Position numbers and translations under genes: made by a program | The notes under the pieces: generated by a model | Databases searched by the model: none | The model's input: only the letters and a program-made list of their open reading frames with translations | Told to the model about the DNA's origin: nothing | Source of the DNA: Pseudorhodobacter antarcticus | Lineage (GTDB): Bacteria; Pseudomonadota; Alphaproteobacteria; Rhodobacterales; Rhodobacteraceae | Direction of reading: 5' to 3' | DNA length: 7,631 bases | NCBI GenBank assembly: GCA_945897655.1 | Contig: CAMDHB010000157.1 | Span: 1 to 7,631 of the forward strand | Shown here: one piece after another, positions 6,154 through 7,631 of the stretch | Layout of the letters: each line of letters begins with the position of its first letter | Position numbering within the stretch: the stretch's first letter is position 1

Positions 6154-7484
6154 CCGACCTTTATCAATCCCAACGTGCCATGCGGAACATGCGCAAGGCG
6201 GCCCTTCAGCGCGGCGTGATTGCCATTCTGGATGTCGGCACCTCGAAGATTGCCTGCCTCATCCTGCGGTTTGACGGGTTGGAGGAGACACGCGAAACCG
6301 ATGGCGTGGGCTCGATGGCCGGTCAGTCCAACTTCCGGGTGATCGGGGCCGCCACCACCAAATCGCGTGGCGTGCGCTTCGGTGAAATCTCGGTGATGAA
6401 CGAGACGGAACGCGCCATTCGCACCGCCGTTCAGGCCGCACAAAAGATGGCCAACGTCCGTGTCGATCACGTCATCGCCTGCTTTTCCGGTGCCGAACCG
6501 CGCAGCTACGGCCTTGCGGGCGAGTTGGAACTGCAAGACAGCGTTGTCACCGAACAAGACGTCGCCCGCGTTCTGGCCGCCTGCGACGTGCCCGACATTG
6601 GTGAGGGGCGCGAGGTCATCCACGCCCAACCCGTGAACTTTGCCCTCGACCACCGCTCCGGCCTTGGCGATCCGCGCAATCAGATCGGCAACCGCCTTGC
6701 CTGCGATCTGCATCTGCTCAGCGTCGAGGCGAGCGTGGTGCAGAACCTGATGTACTGCATCAAGCGCTGCGACCTTGATCTGGCTGGCATCGCGTCGTCG
6801 GCCTATGTCTCGGGCGTGTCCAGCTTGGTCGAGGATGAACAAGAACTGGGGGCCGCCTGCATCGACATGGGCGGCGGGTCGACCGGCATTTCGATTTTCA
6901 TGAAGAAACACATGATCTTCGCCGATTCTGTCCGTCTGGGTGGCGATCATGTCACCTCTGACATAGCCAAGGGCCTGCAAGTGCCCGTCGTGGTGGCCGA
7001 GCGGATCAAGACCAAGCACGGCGGTGTTCACGCCACCGGCATGGACGACCGCGAGATGATCGAGATTGGCGGCGATTCTGGCGACTGGGACAAGGACCGC
7101 CGCCAGATCAGCCGGACGGAGTTGATCGGCATCATCCGCCCCCGCATTGAAGAGATTCTGGAAGACGTCCGCATCCGCCTTGATGCCGCAGGCTTTGATC
7201 ACCTGCCCAGCCAGCAAATCGTCCTGACCGGCGGTGCCAGCCAGATCCCCGGTCTGGACGGTCTGGCCAGCCGCATTCTGGGTCAGCGCGTCCGTATGGG
7301 CCGCCCCTTGCGCGTGCAGGGCCTGCCGCAGGCGGCCACGGGCGCGGCATTCTCCTCAACCGTCGGGCTCTGCCTCTTTGCGGCCCATCCGCAAGACGAA
7401 TGGTGGGATTTCGACATTCCAGCCGAACGTTATCCGGCGCGCTCTCTCAAAAGGGCCTTCAAATGGTTCAAGGACAACTGGTGA
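6150..7484 (+). CDS. ftsA: FtsA, actin-like membrane tether for FtsZ
   Basis: A 444-residue actin-fold ATPase that anchors FtsZ filaments to the inner membrane and recruits later division proteins. Phosphate-1 motif ILDVGTSK is at residues 26-33, phosphate-2 DMGGGST at 239-245 and the adenosine motif LTGGASQIPG at 359-368. The C-terminus SLKRAFKWFKDNW (432-444) is a basic amphipathic helix, the membrane-targeting sequence of FtsA. It is a little longer than E. coli FtsA because of about 20 extra basic N-terminal residues, a polar insertion at about 43-61 (EETRETDGVGSMAGQSN) and an acidic loop at about 305-318. I believe these are normal in Rhodobacterales. The ATG overlaps the ftsQ stop as ATGA and is preceded by CGGAG at 6137-6141, so both coupling and an independent ribosome site are present. 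ftsZ should follow beyond the window. Confidence 0.98.
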   Translation: MTDLYQSQRAMRNMRKAALQRGVIAILDVGTSKIACLILRFDGLEETRETDGVGSMAGQSNFRVIGAATTKSRGVRFGEISVMNETERAIRTAVQAAQKMANVRVDHVIACFSGAEPRSYGLAGELELQDSVVTEQDVARVLAACDVPDIGEGREVIHAQPVNFALDHRSGLGDPRNQIGNRLACDLHLLSVEASVVQNLMYCIKRCDLDLAGIASSAYVSGVSSLVEDEQELGAACIDMGGGSTGISIFMKKHMIFADSVRLGGDHVTSDIAKGLQVPVVVAERIKTKHGGVHATGMDDREMIEIGGDSGDWDKDRRQISRTELIGIIRPRIEEILEDVRIRLDAAGFDHLPSQQIVLTGGASQIPGLDGLASRILGQRVRMGRPLRVQGLPQAATGAAFSSTVGLCLFAAHPQDEWWDFDIPAERYPARSLKRAFKWFKDNW

Positions 7485-7495
7485 ACCGCAATATC

Positions 7496-7528
7496 CTGAC
7501 GCATTGGCGACATGCCGCTAATCGTCAG
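7496..7528 (+). other. Strong stem-loop in the ftsA-ftsZ gap
   Basis: Eleven bases after the ftsA stop, CTGACG (7496-7501) pairs with CGTCAG (7523-7528). After a single bulged C (7502), ATTGGCG (7503-7509) pairs with CGCTAAT (7516-7522), including one G-U pair. The loop is the six bases 7510-7515. That makes 13 pairs in all. No T-tract follows (next bases ACAAAGTA), so a classic intrinsic terminator is unlikely. It could instead be an RNA-processing or 3'-protecting hairpin that allows ftsA and ftsZ transcript levels to differ, or a DNA operator. Confidence 0.6.
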
Positions 7529-7537
7529 ACAAAGTAC

Positions 7538-7552
7538 CCCATATTTTGTGGG
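7538..7552. repeat. Imperfect inverted repeat in the ftsA-ftsZ gap
   Basis: CCCATA (7538-7543) and TGTGGG (7547-7552) form six-base arms with one mismatch, around TTT. It is small and could be chance. It lies 18 bases upstream of the promoter-like -35 at 7570, a reasonable place for a regulator site. Confidence 0.25.
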
Positions 7553-7569
7553 CTCCGCAATGTTTTCGC

Positions 7570-7598
7570 GTGACCTTGAAGGCAGTTGTGGATAGAAT
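7570..7598 (+). promoter_or_regulatory. Candidate sigma-70-like promoter for ftsZ
   Basis: GTGACC (7570-7575, four of six matches to TTGACA) is followed by a 17-base spacer and TAGAAT (7593-7598, five of six matches to TATAAT). The spacing is optimal and transcription would run toward the expected ftsZ start just outside the window. A dedicated ftsZ promoter in the ftsA-ftsZ gap is common in alphaproteobacteria. No CtrA half-site pair (TTAA-N7-TTAA) or GANTC methylation site is present between 7485 and 7631. Confidence 0.4.
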
Positions 7599-7607
7599 TT
7601 GGGATAA
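7587..7607 (-). promoter_or_regulatory. Two DnaA-box-like sequences overlapping the candidate ftsZ promoter
   Basis: Read on the minus strand, 7587-7595 is CTATCCACA, eight of nine matches to the DnaA box TTATCCACA. Bases 7599-7607 read TTATCCCAA, seven of nine. They have the same orientation and start 12 bases apart. The first covers the spacer end and the -10 hexamer. DnaA is reported to stimulate ftsZ transcription in Caulobacter, so the location is plausible, but nine-base near-matches also arise by chance. Confidence 0.35.
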
Positions 7608-7631
7608 CTTGTCCGCGCTGCGGTCAAGAAC

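Noticed and set aside
5460..7217. Long open frame of 585 codons on the minus strand, opposite ftsQ and ftsA
   Set aside because: It lies opposite two clearly identified genes and its translation has no recognisable motif. Long antisense open frames are expected in GC-rich coding DNA with strong third-position bias.
7512..7595. 27-codon open frame (ATG to TAG) in the ftsA-ftsZ gap
   Set aside because: Its ATG sits in the stem-loop, there is no ribosome-binding site, and the stop falls in the promoter-like -10. A leader peptide cannot be excluded, but nothing supports one.
7485..7631. CtrA binding site or GANTC methylation site upstream of ftsZ, as in Caulobacter
   Set aside because: I searched the visible leader and found no TTAA-N7-TTAA and no GANTC. 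Sites could exist beyond the window end.

Overview
The window is a stretch of the division and cell wall (dcw) cluster of a high-GC alphaproteobacterium. All genes are on the plus strand. The order ftsW-murG-murC-[two small membrane proteins]-murB-ddl-ftsQ-ftsA, with ftsZ expected next, points to Rhodobacterales (Rhodobacter/Paracoccus/Tabrizicola-like). The style of the FtsA and FtsQ proteins and the two small-membrane-protein genes between murC and murB support this. The placement rests on recognising families and gene order, not on a database search.

Layout: the last codons of ftsW (to 140) share one base with the murG start. murG (140-1225) is followed 4 bases later by murC (1230-2642). 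Then comes a 147-base gap that opens with two adjacent perfect AT-rich palindromes (2648-2690). Next are two tandem, related small membrane proteins of unknown function (2790-3068 and 3072-3338). A 58-base gap precedes murB (3397-4323), and a 34-base gap separates it from ddl (best start 4358, to 5278). ftsQ (5266-6153) overlaps ddl by 13 bases and ftsA (6150-7484) overlaps ftsQ by 4. The final 147 bases (7485-7631) are noncoding and are probably part of the ftsZ leader. They hold a strong stem-loop just after ftsA, a smaller inverted repeat, and a promoter-like sequence overlapped by DnaA-box-like sequences.

Together the genes make and deploy peptidoglycan precursor at the division site. Ddl makes D-Ala-D-Ala. 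MurB completes UDP-MurNAc and MurC adds L-Ala to it. MurG converts lipid I to lipid II. FtsW polymerises lipid II at the septum. FtsQ links the periplasmic divisome to the cytoplasm, and FtsA tethers FtsZ to the membrane. The tight spacing suggests translational coupling. The three larger gaps (after murC, before murB, after ftsA) are where independent transcription or RNA-level control could act.

I see no mobile element, CRISPR array, tRNA or rRNA, and no frankly new multi-gene system. The least explained items are the tandem small membrane proteins, the double palindrome after murC, and the structured ftsA-ftsZ gap.
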